This document shows, piece after piece, positions 43,553 to 52,618 of a DNA stretch of 64,000 nt (its first letter is position 1; every line of letters begins with the position of its first letter). This DNA is from Lysobacter sp. S4-A87 (GTDB lineage: Bacteria; Pseudomonadota; Gammaproteobacteria; Xanthomonadales; Xanthomonadaceae): contig NZ_CP093341.1 in the NCBI RefSeq assembly GCF_022637455.1, positions 1,302,001-1,366,000 of the forward strand, written 5' to 3'. A program made the position numbers and the translations under genes. The notes under the pieces were generated by a model. The model searched no databases. It was not told where the DNA came from and saw nothing but the letters and a program-made list of their open reading frames with translations.

Positions 43553-43775
43553 TGCGCAACTCCGGTCCGAGGTCCAAGAGTCCAACGAGCCGCAGGCCAT
43601 GGCCCGGACATGCCGGCCGGTCGAGTTCGGGCCGCGACACGTCGTCGGCGCTGCGCCGACAGCTGAATAGCGGGCCCAAACTGGACCGCGACTTTTTCTC
43701 GCACACGGGGTGGTCCGATGCGCCTCGAAGGGCTGCTAGATTCGGACCCCTGTCACATTACAGTTGGGGGGCTGT

Positions 43776-44123
43776 ATGCGACCTCTCGTTTTCTCCCTGC
43801 TCTCGCTCTTGACGGCGCCGGGCTGGGAAACCGCGCATGCGCACGGCGGTGGCCTCGACAAGAACGGCTGCCACACCAATCGCAAGACCGGTGATCACCA
43901 CTGCCACCGGGGACCCGCCGTTTCCGCTCTGTCGAGCATGGACCGGTTGAGTCCGGCGTCGCTCGACGAGAGCAGGAAGTCCAATCCCTCACAAGCATTC
44001 CGCAACTGCGCAGAAGCACGCGCAGCCGGAGCCGCGCCAGTCCGGCGCGGCGAAGCAGGCTATGGAAGCCATCTCGACCGCGATGGCGATGGTGTCGGCT
44101 GCGAGCCGTATCACGGCCGCTAG
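43776..44123 (+). CDS. Secreted YHYH-like/Excalibur calcium-binding protein
   Basis: A 115-residue exported protein. A signal peptide (about residues 1-22) is followed by a His-rich motif HGGGLDKNGCHTNRKTGDHHCH, as found before Excalibur domains. The C-terminal Excalibur domain (about 75-112) contains FRNCAEARAAG and the EF-hand-like DRDGDGVGCE. Cys pairs would form disulfides. The domain is known from extracellular nucleases and surface proteins; here it stands alone. GGGGGG precedes the ATG at 43776. Confidence 0.85.
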   Translation: MRPLVFSLLSLLTAPGWETAHAHGGGLDKNGCHTNRKTGDHHCHRGPAVSALSSMDRLSPASLDESRKSNPSQAFRNCAEARAAGAAPVRRGEAGYGSHLDRDGDGVGCEPYHGR

Positions 44124-44154
44124 TCCACCAGCACTCGAACCAGCAGCAGGCACC

Positions 44155-44697
44155 ATGCGCAGAAGACTTACCGACACCAGCAGATATCTCAGTTACGTAC
44201 TGCGTCATGCCCCCGGTGCGATCGGGTTGACCCTCGATCGCGAAGGCTGGGCAGATATCGATGACCTGATGGCGAGCGCTCGCCAGGCCGGGCACCTGCT
44301 CGACGCGCGCGTGATCCGCGCCGTCGTCGAAGGCAACGACAAGAACCGGTTTGCGCTGTCCAGCGACGGGCGTCGTATCCGCGCAGTCCAGGGACATTCG
44401 ACCGCTGGCGTTGCCATCCAGCGTGAACCGGTGCTTCCGCCCGAGCGCCTGTTCCATGGCACGGCAACGCGCTTCCTCGATGCGATCCTGGTCGATGGCC
44501 TGCGGCCTGGCATCCGCCACCACGTGCATCTGTCGGAAGATATCGCCACCGCCAGCCAGGTCGGGCAACGTCATGGCACGCCGGTGGTCCTGACGATCGA
44601 GTCCAGGCGCATGCACCAGCAGGGTTACGAGTTCTATCAGGCCGACAACGGCGTGTGGCTGACGGGGCCTGTGCCGAAGGCGTTCATCACGACCTGA
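44155..44697 (+). CDS. kptA: RNA 2'-phosphotransferase (KptA/Tpt1)
   Basis: A 180-residue enzyme that transfers an internal RNA 2'-phosphate to NAD+, giving ADP-ribose 1",2"-cyclic phosphate. The N-terminal lobe has SRYLSYVLRHAP and GLTLDREGWADIDDLM; the C-terminal NAD-binding lobe has LFHGTATRFLDAI and GLRPGIRHHVHLSED. The conserved Arg/His/Arg positions are present. The ATG at 44155 is taken because the family begins just before the SRYLS motif. It follows the Excalibur gene by 31 bases. The substrate in bacteria that lack fungal-type tRNA splicing is not settled. Confidence 0.93.
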   Translation: MRRRLTDTSRYLSYVLRHAPGAIGLTLDREGWADIDDLMASARQAGHLLDARVIRAVVEGNDKNRFALSSDGRRIRAVQGHSTAGVAIQREPVLPPERLFHGTATRFLDAILVDGLRPGIRHHVHLSEDIATASQVGQRHGTPVVLTIESRRMHQQGYEFYQADNGVWLTGPVPKAFITT

Positions 44698-44718
44698 GCA
44701 CCTGCCCCTCTGGCGGCG

Positions 44719-45588
44719 TCATGCGGCTTCCGCCAGGTGCACGAACAGCCGTCCCAGCGTCACCACATCCTGCAGGTTGTGCTCCGCCACGCGGCGCAGG
44801 TTCGCCGACGAACCGCCGCGCAGGAACGACAGCCACGCCGCGGGTGCTTCCGAGCCCGGCAGGTCGTCCTCGCGGACGATGCGCAACGCCTCGCGCTCGA
44901 TGGTTGCGAGGCGGCAGTTCTCCCAGACGCCTCGATAGCGGCGCCGGGTCGGGAACAACAAGTCGACGTGATCGAGCGCGCTGATCGGGTCGCCCATGCG
45001 CGCCAGCCGGAAGCGGGTCTTCAACAGCGGCGCGTCATAGCAGCGACCGTTGTAACTGCACAACACGGTGCGCGGCGTCAGCCACTGGGCGAACGTGCGC
45101 AACATGGCCGGTTCGGCAGCCAGCGTGGTGATCGTCAGCTGGCGGATGCGCAGCATGCCGTCACTCCAGTCGGCAGCACCGATCATGAAAGCGCGCGTGC
45201 CGGTGCCGCCGGCCAGCCCCGTGGTTTCGGTGTCGAAGAAAAGCAGCGCATCGGTGTCCACCGCGTCATCGCGCTTTGCGAACGCCAGCTGCACCGATGG
45301 CGGTGCCTGCATCGGCCGCTCGGACTCGGCCAGGTAGAGGCCGGGCTCGATCTGGGTGCCGGGAACGGAACGGTCGTGCGAAATCACCGGCGACGGTGAA
45401 TGTCGCTGGCGAACACCCAGCAACCGCCGTAGCGCATCGAGCTGGGCACCTGGGTCCGGTCGCTGCGTCCCCGGAGTCGGTGCGGCAAACGGCCCGGGAG
45501 GAATCCGGCCCTGGTCCGGGGCCTTGCCAGCCAATGGCTCACCCGCCTGTTGCCGCAGCGCGCGCAACTTCTCGAGCGTGACCGTCAT
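44719..45588 (-). CDS. mrfB: DEDDh exonuclease, MrfB/YprB-like
   Basis: A 289-residue RNase H-fold 3'-5' exonuclease. The DEDDh catalytic set is visible: Asp119 and Glu121 (FFDTETTG), Asp185 (YNGRCYDAP), and His270 with Asp274 (HNLQDVVTL). B. subtilis MrfB (YprB) works with helicase MrfA in repair of mitomycin C damage. This protein lacks the C-terminal TPR part of the Bacillus protein and is about 120 residues shorter. The ATG overlaps the stop of the helicase gene (ATGA), so the pair is coupled. The assignment is from motifs plus the partner gene. Confidence 0.8.
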   Translation of the reverse strand: MTVTLEKLRALRQQAGEPLAGKAPDQGRIPPGPFAAPTPGTQRPDPGAQLDALRRLLGVRQRHSPSPVISHDRSVPGTQIEPGLYLAESERPMQAPPSVQLAFAKRDDAVDTDALLFFDTETTGLAGGTGTRAFMIGAADWSDGMLRIRQLTITTLAAEPAMLRTFAQWLTPRTVLCSYNGRCYDAPLLKTRFRLARMGDPISALDHVDLLFPTRRRYRGVWENCRLATIEREALRIVREDDLPGSEAPAAWLSFLRGGSSANLRRVAEHNLQDVVTLGRLFVHLAEAA

Positions 45589-48077
45589 GCGCGCACCGCG
45601 TCGCCATGGCCGCCATGGCCACCGGACTGCAATTCACGCGCGTCGATCAACAGCGACAGGACCCGCCGCGCCAGGGCTTTTGGCGTGGTGCCCTCGCCTT
45701 CCTCGCTGGCGGCCAGGATCGGGCCGACGCATGCCGGGCATCCGCTGCGGCAGTCGCACCGTTCGACCAGTTCCATCGCGCGCAGCACCAGCTCTTCCTG
45801 GCGTCGCCATAGCGGCTCGCTGAGGCCCACGCCGCCCGGGAAGTTGTCGTACAGGTACACCGTCGGCACGAACTGCTGGACCTCCGCGAGTTCGACGCCT
45901 ACCCCCTCCACGCCGCGCAGCGTGCCGCGACCGCCCTGGTCGCTGCTGGCGAACCACGCACCGTCGCCATTGCCGACGGCCTTCTGCAGGTCGCGCGCAT
46001 CGGCCATCACGGCCACAGTCGCGACGATGTGCAGCGCATAGGCGGCACCGAGGAAGCCATCGAGCGCGTCCTGCCGGCTGGAGAACCACGACAGCAGCGT
46101 CGCCTGCGGCAGCTGCCACCACACCGACGTGGTGTGCAGCTCCTGGTCGGGCAGGTTGACCGGGCCGTAGCCGATGTTCTCGTGGGTGTAGTAGCGGATC
46201 TTCTTGAAGCCCGACACGCGCCGTACCACGTGCACCTCGCCGTGGTTCGCATCGCCCTGCCCCGCGGCGCAGCCGTCGAAGCGCTCGAGCACCTTGAGCC
46301 TGGTGTAGTCGATCGAGTCGGTGTAGTAGTCGACGTGGGTGCGCTGCACGTAGGACTTGCGCCCCTCCCAGTCCAGGCGTTCGACCTGGTAGGGCGTGGA
46401 CTGGACCATGTGGATCGCGCCCTCGTACAGCGTCAGCGCGGCCGCCGAGTAGTCGACCTCGGCGATGATGGTCTGGCGGCCGTCGGTGCGGTCAACGACG
46501 ACGAAGTTGCCATCGGCGACCGAACGCAGCGACACCGCGTTGGCCGGGTAACTGTCGGCGATCCATTCCCAGCGCTCGCCCTCGCGATGGACCACGGCGG
46601 ACTCGGCCAGCGCTTCCAGATACACCTCCGGCTCGATCGGCCCAAACATCTCGCGCGTGTTGAACGCCAGCTCGAAGGCCGCACAGCGGATGTGGTCGAA
46701 CAGGATCAGGGGCTGGTCCGGCGCGGTGCGCGCATGCTCGGGTGGACTGTCGGCGAAGAAGTCCGGGTGACGCACCATGTACTGGTCCAGCGGCTGCGAG
46801 TTGGCGACCAGGATTCCGAGGCTGGGCTGCTGGCGGCGACCGGCGCGGCCGAAACGCTGCCAGGTCGCGGCAACGCTGCCGGGATAGCCGTTGAGCACCA
46901 CCACGTCGAGACTGCCGATGTCGACGCCCAGTTCCAGCGCCGAGGTCGAGATGATCCCGTCGATGCGCCCATCGCGCATCGCCCGCTCGGCATCGCGGCG
47001 CTCGCTGGGCAGGTACCCGCCGCGGTAGGCGCGGATGCGTGGCGGCTTGCGCGGGTCGTGGTCGAACACGTCCTTGAGGTACTTGGTCAGCACCTCGACC
47101 ATCAGCCGCGATTGCGCGAACACCAGCGTCTTGAGCCCGGACTTGATGGCGATGCGGGCGATGCGGTTGCTCTGCGACCGCGCCGAGGCGCGCAGGCCCA
47201 GGTCGGCGTTGACAACCGGCGGATTCCACAGCAACACGTGCTTGTCGCCGGTCGGCGCGCCGGACTCGGTGATCGCATGCACGCGGTCTTCGATCAATGC
47301 CTCGGCGTGCGCCTGCGGATTGCCGATCGTCGCCGAGCACAGGATGAACTGCGGACGCGCGCCATAGAACGCGCAGATCCGCTTGAGCCTGCGCAGCACG
47401 TTGGTGACATGGCTGCCGAACACGCCGCGATAGGTATGCACTTCGTCGATCACCACGTAGCGCAGGTTCTCGAAGAACTGCGCCCACTTGGTGTGGTGCG
47501 GCAGGATCGCCTGATGCAGCATGTCCGGGTTCGACACCACGATGTCGCCGTGCAGGCGGATCGCCTGGCGCGCATCGCCCGGGGTGTCGCCGTCGAAGGT
47601 GAATGCCTTCACGCCAAGGTCGCCGGCACGATTGAGCTCCAGCAGTTCGGCAACCTGGTCCTGCGCCAGCGCCTTGGTCGGAAACAGGTACAGCGCCTTG
47701 GCCCGGGAGGTCATCGCCGCTGCCACCACCGGCAGCGTGTAGCACAGTGATTTGCCCGACGCGGTCGGCGTGACGATGGCGACGTTGTCGCCGCGCTGCG
47801 CCGCACCCCAGGCCTGCGCCTGGTGGCTGTAGAGGCGTTCGATCCCGCGTGCACGCAAGGCCTGCGCCAGCGCCGGCGGCAGGTCCGGTGGCAGGTCGGC
47901 ATAGCGTCCTTCGCCGCCCGGGAGGGTGAAGCTGCCGGTGATGCGACCGGCGTAGCGCCGCGATAGCGCCTGCGCGAGCAGCCCGCTGTCGGCCGCGGGG
48001 CGACCGTCCTCGCGCAACGCGATCGCGCGCTCGTCCGTGTCGTGTTTCAAGGCAAGCGCATGGGTCGCCGGTGCCAT
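45585..48077 (-). CDS. mrfA: DEAD-box DNA helicase with DUF1998 Cys cluster, MrfA/YprA-like
   Basis: An 830-residue superfamily 2 helicase. Walker A TPTASGKS is at 103-110 and the DEAH-type motif DEVH at 211-214, then SATIGNP and the C-terminal RecA lobe with GRAGRR. A long winged-helix and DUF1998 C-terminal region ends in the Cys cluster CDCRSGCPACVG, the metal-binding feature of B. subtilis MrfA. It should unwind damaged DNA with the coupled DEDDh exonuclease downstream. GGAG lies 6 bases before the ATG at 48077. It is divergent from the gene at 48237. Confidence 0.88.
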   Translation of the reverse strand: MAPATHALALKHDTDERAIALREDGRPAADSGLLAQALSRRYAGRITGSFTLPGGEGRYADLPPDLPPALAQALRARGIERLYSHQAQAWGAAQRGDNVAIVTPTASGKSLCYTLPVVAAAMTSRAKALYLFPTKALAQDQVAELLELNRAGDLGVKAFTFDGDTPGDARQAIRLHGDIVVSNPDMLHQAILPHHTKWAQFFENLRYVVIDEVHTYRGVFGSHVTNVLRRLKRICAFYGARPQFILCSATIGNPQAHAEALIEDRVHAITESGAPTGDKHVLLWNPPVVNADLGLRASARSQSNRIARIAIKSGLKTLVFAQSRLMVEVLTKYLKDVFDHDPRKPPRIRAYRGGYLPSERRDAERAMRDGRIDGIISTSALELGVDIGSLDVVVLNGYPGSVAATWQRFGRAGRRQQPSLGILVANSQPLDQYMVRHPDFFADSPPEHARTAPDQPLILFDHIRCAAFELAFNTREMFGPIEPEVYLEALAESAVVHREGERWEWIADSYPANAVSLRSVADGNFVVVDRTDGRQTIIAEVDYSAAALTLYEGAIHMVQSTPYQVERLDWEGRKSYVQRTHVDYYTDSIDYTRLKVLERFDGCAAGQGDANHGEVHVVRRVSGFKKIRYYTHENIGYGPVNLPDQELHTTSVWWQLPQATLLSWFSSRQDALDGFLGAAYALHIVATVAVMADARDLQKAVGNGDGAWFASSDQGGRGTLRGVEGVGVELAEVQQFVPTVYLYDNFPGGVGLSEPLWRRQEELVLRAMELVERCDCRSGCPACVGPILAASEEGEGTTPKALARRVLSLLIDARELQSGGHGGHGDAVRA

Positions 48078-48236
48078 CGTCTTCTCCTGCTGGGCCGGTC
48101 GCGAGTGGATGCCATGGCCGTCTCAACGGCTGCGACGGCAGGCACCCCGCCGTTGACGCTGCGCTATCACCCGCAGGCGTACGTTCAGGCAGTTCGAGTC
48201 TTGTTCCCTGAGACGGCGGAAGTGGAGGCTGCCGCC

Positions 48237-48758
48237 ATGACACATCCGACCCCCTCCCTGCACAGTCCGATCTCGGTCCGGCCCAGGCCTGCCCCCTTTG
48301 CCGGTTCCAATCCCTACCTGGATCGGCCCTTGGCGCAACTGTTCGCTGCCTGCCAGCAGCGCGCCGAAGGCTTGCTGCGCCGCGACCAGAGCTACACCGC
48401 CGCCGAGCGCGCCAGCCTCGCCCAGGACACGGCCCATCTGCTGCTGGCGGTGTCGCCGGCGCTGGCCCATGGCGAGGAGATGCCGGGGAGCCCGGCGCGG
48501 GCGATCCTGCAGGGCCGCGGCGACTTCGTCGAGGAGCATTGGCGCGCGCACGAGTCGGCGTTGCGCAGCGCGCGCTACCGGACGCTGGTGATGGCGTCGG
48601 ACCTGGCCTTGGGCGGCCATGCCCGTGTCTGGCGGCGCGATGCCCGCGTCGACGGCGACCTGATCTACGACGTGGCCCTGTCCAGCGAGATGGGGCTGCT
48701 GCGTGCGCTCAGCGAGCTGGCGAAGCTGCGCATGGTCGCGCCCACGCGCCGGCGGTAG
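48237..48758 (+). CDS. Unknown conserved-type protein, 173 residues
   Basis: A 173-residue soluble helical protein. The Pro-rich N-terminus (about 25 residues) precedes helices rich in Ala, Arg and Leu (LAQLFAACQQRAEGLLRR, then EEHWRAHESALRSARYRTLV) and a short beta part (ARVWRRDARVDGDLIYDVAL). No motif is recognised. GGAGG 9 bases before the ATG at 48237 supports that start over the in-frame ATG near 48114. It is divergent from the helicase gene and probably has its own promoter. Confidence 0.65.
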   Translation: MTHPTPSLHSPISVRPRPAPFAGSNPYLDRPLAQLFAACQQRAEGLLRRDQSYTAAERASLAQDTAHLLLAVSPALAHGEEMPGSPARAILQGRGDFVEEHWRAHESALRSARYRTLVMASDLALGGHARVWRRDARVDGDLIYDVALSSEMGLLRALSELAKLRMVAPTRRR

Positions 48759-48990
48759 CGGGTCAGAAAATCCCTACCCCGTCACGCGCTCTAGACCGAT
48801 GGTATTGCCCCAGGTTCAGGCGCGATTCTGGTCGCACCCCGGCAGCCCGGTTTATGCGATAGCACGGATGCCGCTCAGCAATGGAAAGATGACCGTCACC
48901 TTGAGCAGGTGATCAGCTGGGCCGGGGTACCTTCAGCTTTGCTGGTACACAATCTCGCCATCGTCGTACCCACGGAAACGTGCTCCCCCT

Positions 48991-49167
48991 ATGGCCACGA
49001 CCAATGCCAGCGAGCGTGCGCTCGCCAGGATCCGTATTCCCTCGAGTGCCTCGCGACTGTCGCGAAGCGCGCGGGCACGCCGCGCCGTGCTTCGCTACCT
49101 TGCGGTCTGGGCCGCCGTGGCCGCACTGGCCCTGATCGCGCAGACCGTGGCGCCCGCCGCCAGCTGA
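48991..49167 (+). CDS. Possible 58-residue single-helix membrane protein
   Basis: A short frame starting ATGGCCACGACC encodes an N-terminal Arg/Ser-rich half and a C-terminal membrane helix (AVWAAVAALALIAQTV, about residues 39-54). The positive-inside pattern is right for a small inner-membrane protein. The ribosome site is weak (GGAAA about 13 bases upstream). It fills an otherwise empty 470-base gap. It is not recognised, and its coding status rests on composition alone. Confidence 0.45.
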   Translation: MATTNASERALARIRIPSSASRLSRSARARRAVLRYLAVWAAVAALALIAQTVAPAAS

Positions 49168-49235
49168 CGCACCCCACTCCAGCCCCCGCCGTGCGCCGTA
49201 GTATGCTCGCCGTCCCATCACGGTGGAGCGGCGGC

Positions 49236-49736
49236 ATGACGTACGAGTCGAACTGGAAACGCTGGAACGGACCTGCCCTGCTGCTGTCGTTGCTGGCGGC
49301 ACTGGTGCTCGCCGGTTGTTCCAGCGGCCCGGTGCGCCGCGTCTCCGAGCCCTCCGCCCGCATCCAGCAACTGACCGTCCGCGCCGATGGCAGCTGGTCG
49401 GCCGACCTGCGCATCGAGAACTTCAGCAGCATCCCGATGCGCTTCGAATCCGTCGACCTGGCCCTGAAGGTCGCAGACACCCCGGCCGGCAACCTGCGCG
49501 CGCAGCCGGGGCTTTCGATCGGCCCGGAATCGGCCGACGTCATCACCGTGACCGTGGCGCCGCAGGCGGCCGCCAAGCTCGCCGCGGCCGACGCGCTCTC
49601 GGCCGGCCGCAGCCTCGCCTACGAACTCAACGGCCGTATCGATGCCACGCCCGACCAGGGCAAGTTGCGCAGCTTCGAAGTCGAGCGCAGCAGCGCGCTG
49701 AGCCCTGCCCCCGGACTTCCGGGCGTGCTGCGCTGA
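49236..49736 (+). CDS. LEA type 2-like lipoprotein
   Basis: A 166-residue predicted lipoprotein with lipobox VLAGC (Cys28). The mature domain follows the WHy/LEA2 pattern: LRIENFSSIPMRFESVDLAL, then a beta-sandwich to SLAYELNGRID. In plants and bacteria LEA2 proteins are linked to desiccation and stress, and the molecular role is unclear. GGAG lies 8 bases before the ATG at 49236; a start at 49203 would place an unlikely Trp/Gly-rich stretch before the signal. It precedes an acyl-CoA dehydrogenase gene by 72 bases on the same strand. Confidence 0.78.
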   Translation: MTYESNWKRWNGPALLLSLLAALVLAGCSSGPVRRVSEPSARIQQLTVRADGSWSADLRIENFSSIPMRFESVDLALKVADTPAGNLRAQPGLSIGPESADVITVTVAPQAAAKLAAADALSAGRSLAYELNGRIDATPDQGKLRSFEVERSSALSPAPGLPGVLR

Positions 49737-49808
49737 TCCTTCCTTCCTGGTAGTGCCGGGCCGCTGCCAAACGACCACCGGTGCTTCGCTTCCACTGACG
49801 AGATTCCC

Positions 49809-51593
49809 ATGAGCAGTTACAACGCCCCCCTCGCCGACATGCGCTTTGTCCTGTTCGATGTGCTCGGCGCCGAAGCACAGTTCCAGCGCATGGGTTTCAA
49901 CGACGCCACGCGCGACGTGCTCGATGCCGTACTCGACGAAGCCGCCCGGTTCACCGAGACCGTGCTGGCGCCGCTCAACGGCGTCGGCGACCGCGACGGT
50001 TGCACGCTCGACCAGGCCACCGGCCAGGTCACCACGCCGCCGGGATTCAAGCAGGCGTACGCGCAGTTCGTCGACGGCGGCTGGTCGGGCCTGACCTCGC
50101 CGGCCGAGTTCGGCGGCCAGGGCATGCCGCATGCAGCCGGTGTGCCGCTGAAGGAAATGATCGACGCGGCCAACCTGGCATGGGGCAACTTTCCGCTGCT
50201 CTCCCACGGTGCCACCGAGGCACTGCTGCACCATGGCGAAGCATGGCAGCAGGAAGCCTTCCTCAAGCCACTGGTCGAAGGACGCTGGACCGGCACCATG
50301 TGCCTGACTGAGCCGCATTGCGGCACCGACCTGGGCCTGCTGCGCACCCGCGCCGAGCCGCAGGCCGACGGCAGTTACGCGATCACCGGCACCAAGATCT
50401 TCATCACCGCCGGCGAGCACGATTTCACCGACAACATCGTCCATCTGGTGCTGGCGCGCCCGCCCGATGCTCCTGCAGGGAGCAAGGGCATCTCGCTGTT
50501 CGTCGTGCCCAAGCGCCGCGTCGATCGCGACGGCAACGTCGGTGACGCCAACGCGGTGCGCTGCGGCAGCCTCGAACACAAGATGGGCATCCACGCCTCG
50601 GCCACCTGCGTACTCAATTTCGACGGCGCCCAGGGCTACCTGATCGGCCATCCCCACAAGGGCCTGGCGGCGATGTTCACGATGATGAATACCGCCCGCC
50701 TCGCGGTCGGCCTGCAGGGCCTGGGCCTGTCCGACCGCGCCCTGCAGAACGCGCTGCGTTACTCGCGCGAGCGCCTGCAGATGCGCGCGCCAGCAGGGCC
50801 GATGTTCCCGGCCAAGCCGGCCGACCCGATCATCGTCCACCCGGACGTGCGGCGCATGCTGCTGACCTGCAAGGCGCTCGTCGAAGGCGGCCGCGTCATG
50901 GGTTACGACGCCGCGCTGCAGGTCGACGTCGCCCACCATTCACCCGATCACGCCGAGCGCAAGCAGGCCGATGACTTCGTCGGATTCATCACGCCGATCG
51001 TCAAGGCCTGCCTGACCGAGTGGGGCGTGGAATGCACCTACCACGCACTGCAGTGCTTCGGCGGCCACGGCTACATTGCCGAGCACGGCATGGAGCAGCT
51101 CGCCCGCGATGCGCGCATCACCACGCTGTACGAAGGCACCACCGGCATCCAGGCACTCGACCTGCTCGGCCGCAAGATCATGCAGCTGCAGGGCGCGGGA
51201 CTGAAGGTGTTCCTGGGCCAGGTGGCGGCGTTCTGCGATGCGCATGGCGATGACGCTTCACTGGCCGACTTCATCGCACCGCTGCGCGAAAAGGCAGCGC
51301 AGTGGCAGCAGATCACGATGCAGGTCGGCAAGCGTGCCGCCGGCAATCCCGATGAGATCGGTGCGGCCTCGTACGACTACCTGATGTATTCGGGCTATGT
51401 CGTGCTGGCCTACTGGTGGGCGCGCAGCGTTGCCGCCGCCGATGCATCGGCGCAGCCGCAGGCATTCAAGGACGACAAGCGCGCAACGGCCCGCTTCTAC
51501 TTCGCCCGCATCCTGCCGCGCACGCTGGCCCACGCGGCCGCCATCGAAAGCGGCTCGGCCGGTCTGCCGGAGCTCGCTGTCGACGTTGCCTGA
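49809..51593 (+). CDS. Acyl-CoA dehydrogenase (DmdC-like long form)
   Basis: A 594-residue flavoprotein oxidising acyl-CoA to enoyl-CoA, passing electrons to ETF. An N-terminal domain (about 40-160) is followed by a middle beta domain with CLTEPHCGTDLG and the FAD-binding core. The conserved YEGTTGIQALDLLGRK (about 438-453) carries the usual Glu and ATP/FAD contacts. A C-terminal extension (470-594) is typical of the DmdC / long ACAD group. Substrate chain length is not deducible. No beta-oxidation partner is adjacent. Confidence 0.94.
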   Translation: MSSYNAPLADMRFVLFDVLGAEAQFQRMGFNDATRDVLDAVLDEAARFTETVLAPLNGVGDRDGCTLDQATGQVTTPPGFKQAYAQFVDGGWSGLTSPAEFGGQGMPHAAGVPLKEMIDAANLAWGNFPLLSHGATEALLHHGEAWQQEAFLKPLVEGRWTGTMCLTEPHCGTDLGLLRTRAEPQADGSYAITGTKIFITAGEHDFTDNIVHLVLARPPDAPAGSKGISLFVVPKRRVDRDGNVGDANAVRCGSLEHKMGIHASATCVLNFDGAQGYLIGHPHKGLAAMFTMMNTARLAVGLQGLGLSDRALQNALRYSRERLQMRAPAGPMFPAKPADPIIVHPDVRRMLLTCKALVEGGRVMGYDAALQVDVAHHSPDHAERKQADDFVGFITPIVKACLTEWGVECTYHALQCFGGHGYIAEHGMEQLARDARITTLYEGTTGIQALDLLGRKIMQLQGAGLKVFLGQVAAFCDAHGDDASLADFIAPLREKAAQWQQITMQVGKRAAGNPDEIGAASYDYLMYSGYVVLAYWWARSVAAADASAQPQAFKDDKRATARFYFARILPRTLAHAAAIESGSAGLPELAVDVA

Positions 51594-51708
51594 CGTCCAA
51601 GCGTCTGCCTGGTGACCCCGGACTGTGGCCTTTCTTGGCCGCAGTCATTGCCGCGGGTGAACGGCAGGTACACAAAATGTAAACAAAGGCGTATAAGCTG
51701 GTTTCCCA

Positions 51709-52371
51709 ATGGAGACCGATAGAGCAACGCTTCGTTTGGTCAGAACCGGAACCGATCTGGGTCCGGACACGCCCCTCTTCGCTCCGCGCCCCGCACTCGA
51801 CCGGCTCAATTCGGTTCGACTGCTCTCACTCGACGCGCATGGCCGGGTCCTCGACTGGATGAGCTGGCAGGATGCGACCTGCCTCTACGTGCGCGGTGCC
51901 GTCGCCTGGACACTCGGCGATCCCTGCCTGCAGGTGCACGGCGGCATCAACCGGATCAGCGGCGAGCAGAGCGTGATCGAGCTGCACCCGATCGTCGCCG
52001 CACGCAGCCACGCACGCACGCATGCACTGGATCCGACCCCCGCACTCACCAACGCCGCGCTGTTCGCACGCGATGGCTACCTGTGCATGTACTGCGGCCA
52101 CGACTTCAGCCGGCCGCACCTGACCCGTGACCACGTGATGCCGGTATCGAAGGGCGGTCGCGACATCTGGGAGAACGTGGTCGCCGCCTGCTTCCACTGC
52201 AATTCGCGCAAGGGCAACCGCACCCCGCAGCAGGCCAGCATGCCGCTGCTGGCCGTGCCCTATCGGCCGAGCTGGGTCGAGCATCTGATCCTGTCGAACC
52301 GCAACATCCTCGCCGACCAGATGGCGTTCCTGCGCAACCAGCTGCCCAAGAACGCACGATTGCAGGCTTGA
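51709..52371 (+). CDS. HNH endonuclease family protein
   Basis: A 220-residue protein with a C-terminal HNH_5-type domain: CMYCGHDF, then LTRDHVMPVSKGG, then NVVAACFHCNSRKGN. The zinc Cys pairs, catalytic His and Asn are all present. This form is widespread in proteobacterial core genomes, where it is encoded singly near housekeeping genes, so it need not be a defence gene. The N-terminal 100 residues resemble the part fused to such domains (LLSLDAHGRVLDWMSWQDA). TATAAG at about 51690 is a plausible -10 box. Confidence 0.9.
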   Translation: METDRATLRLVRTGTDLGPDTPLFAPRPALDRLNSVRLLSLDAHGRVLDWMSWQDATCLYVRGAVAWTLGDPCLQVHGGINRISGEQSVIELHPIVAARSHARTHALDPTPALTNAALFARDGYLCMYCGHDFSRPHLTRDHVMPVSKGGRDIWENVVAACFHCNSRKGNRTPQQASMPLLAVPYRPSWVEHLILSNRNILADQMAFLRNQLPKNARLQA

Positions 52372-52618
52372 GGCACGCCCGGGTGGGTGCGCCGGGAATC
52401 CGGCCCACGACCCGCCCATGACTCCCGTTCGGCGCTTAAGCCCTCCCACACGCACCCGCGGCACGGGACCGTGATGCCTATCGCGTTTTTTCGCGCGCTA
52501 GCAGACAACCTAAATACACACCTGACACAAAACGCTCACTTTCGACGCGCTGCGCGCGTTGACGAGTGTGAGGGCGTCCGCAACACTCGCGAACCATTGC
52601 AATTCAACGGAAGCGACG

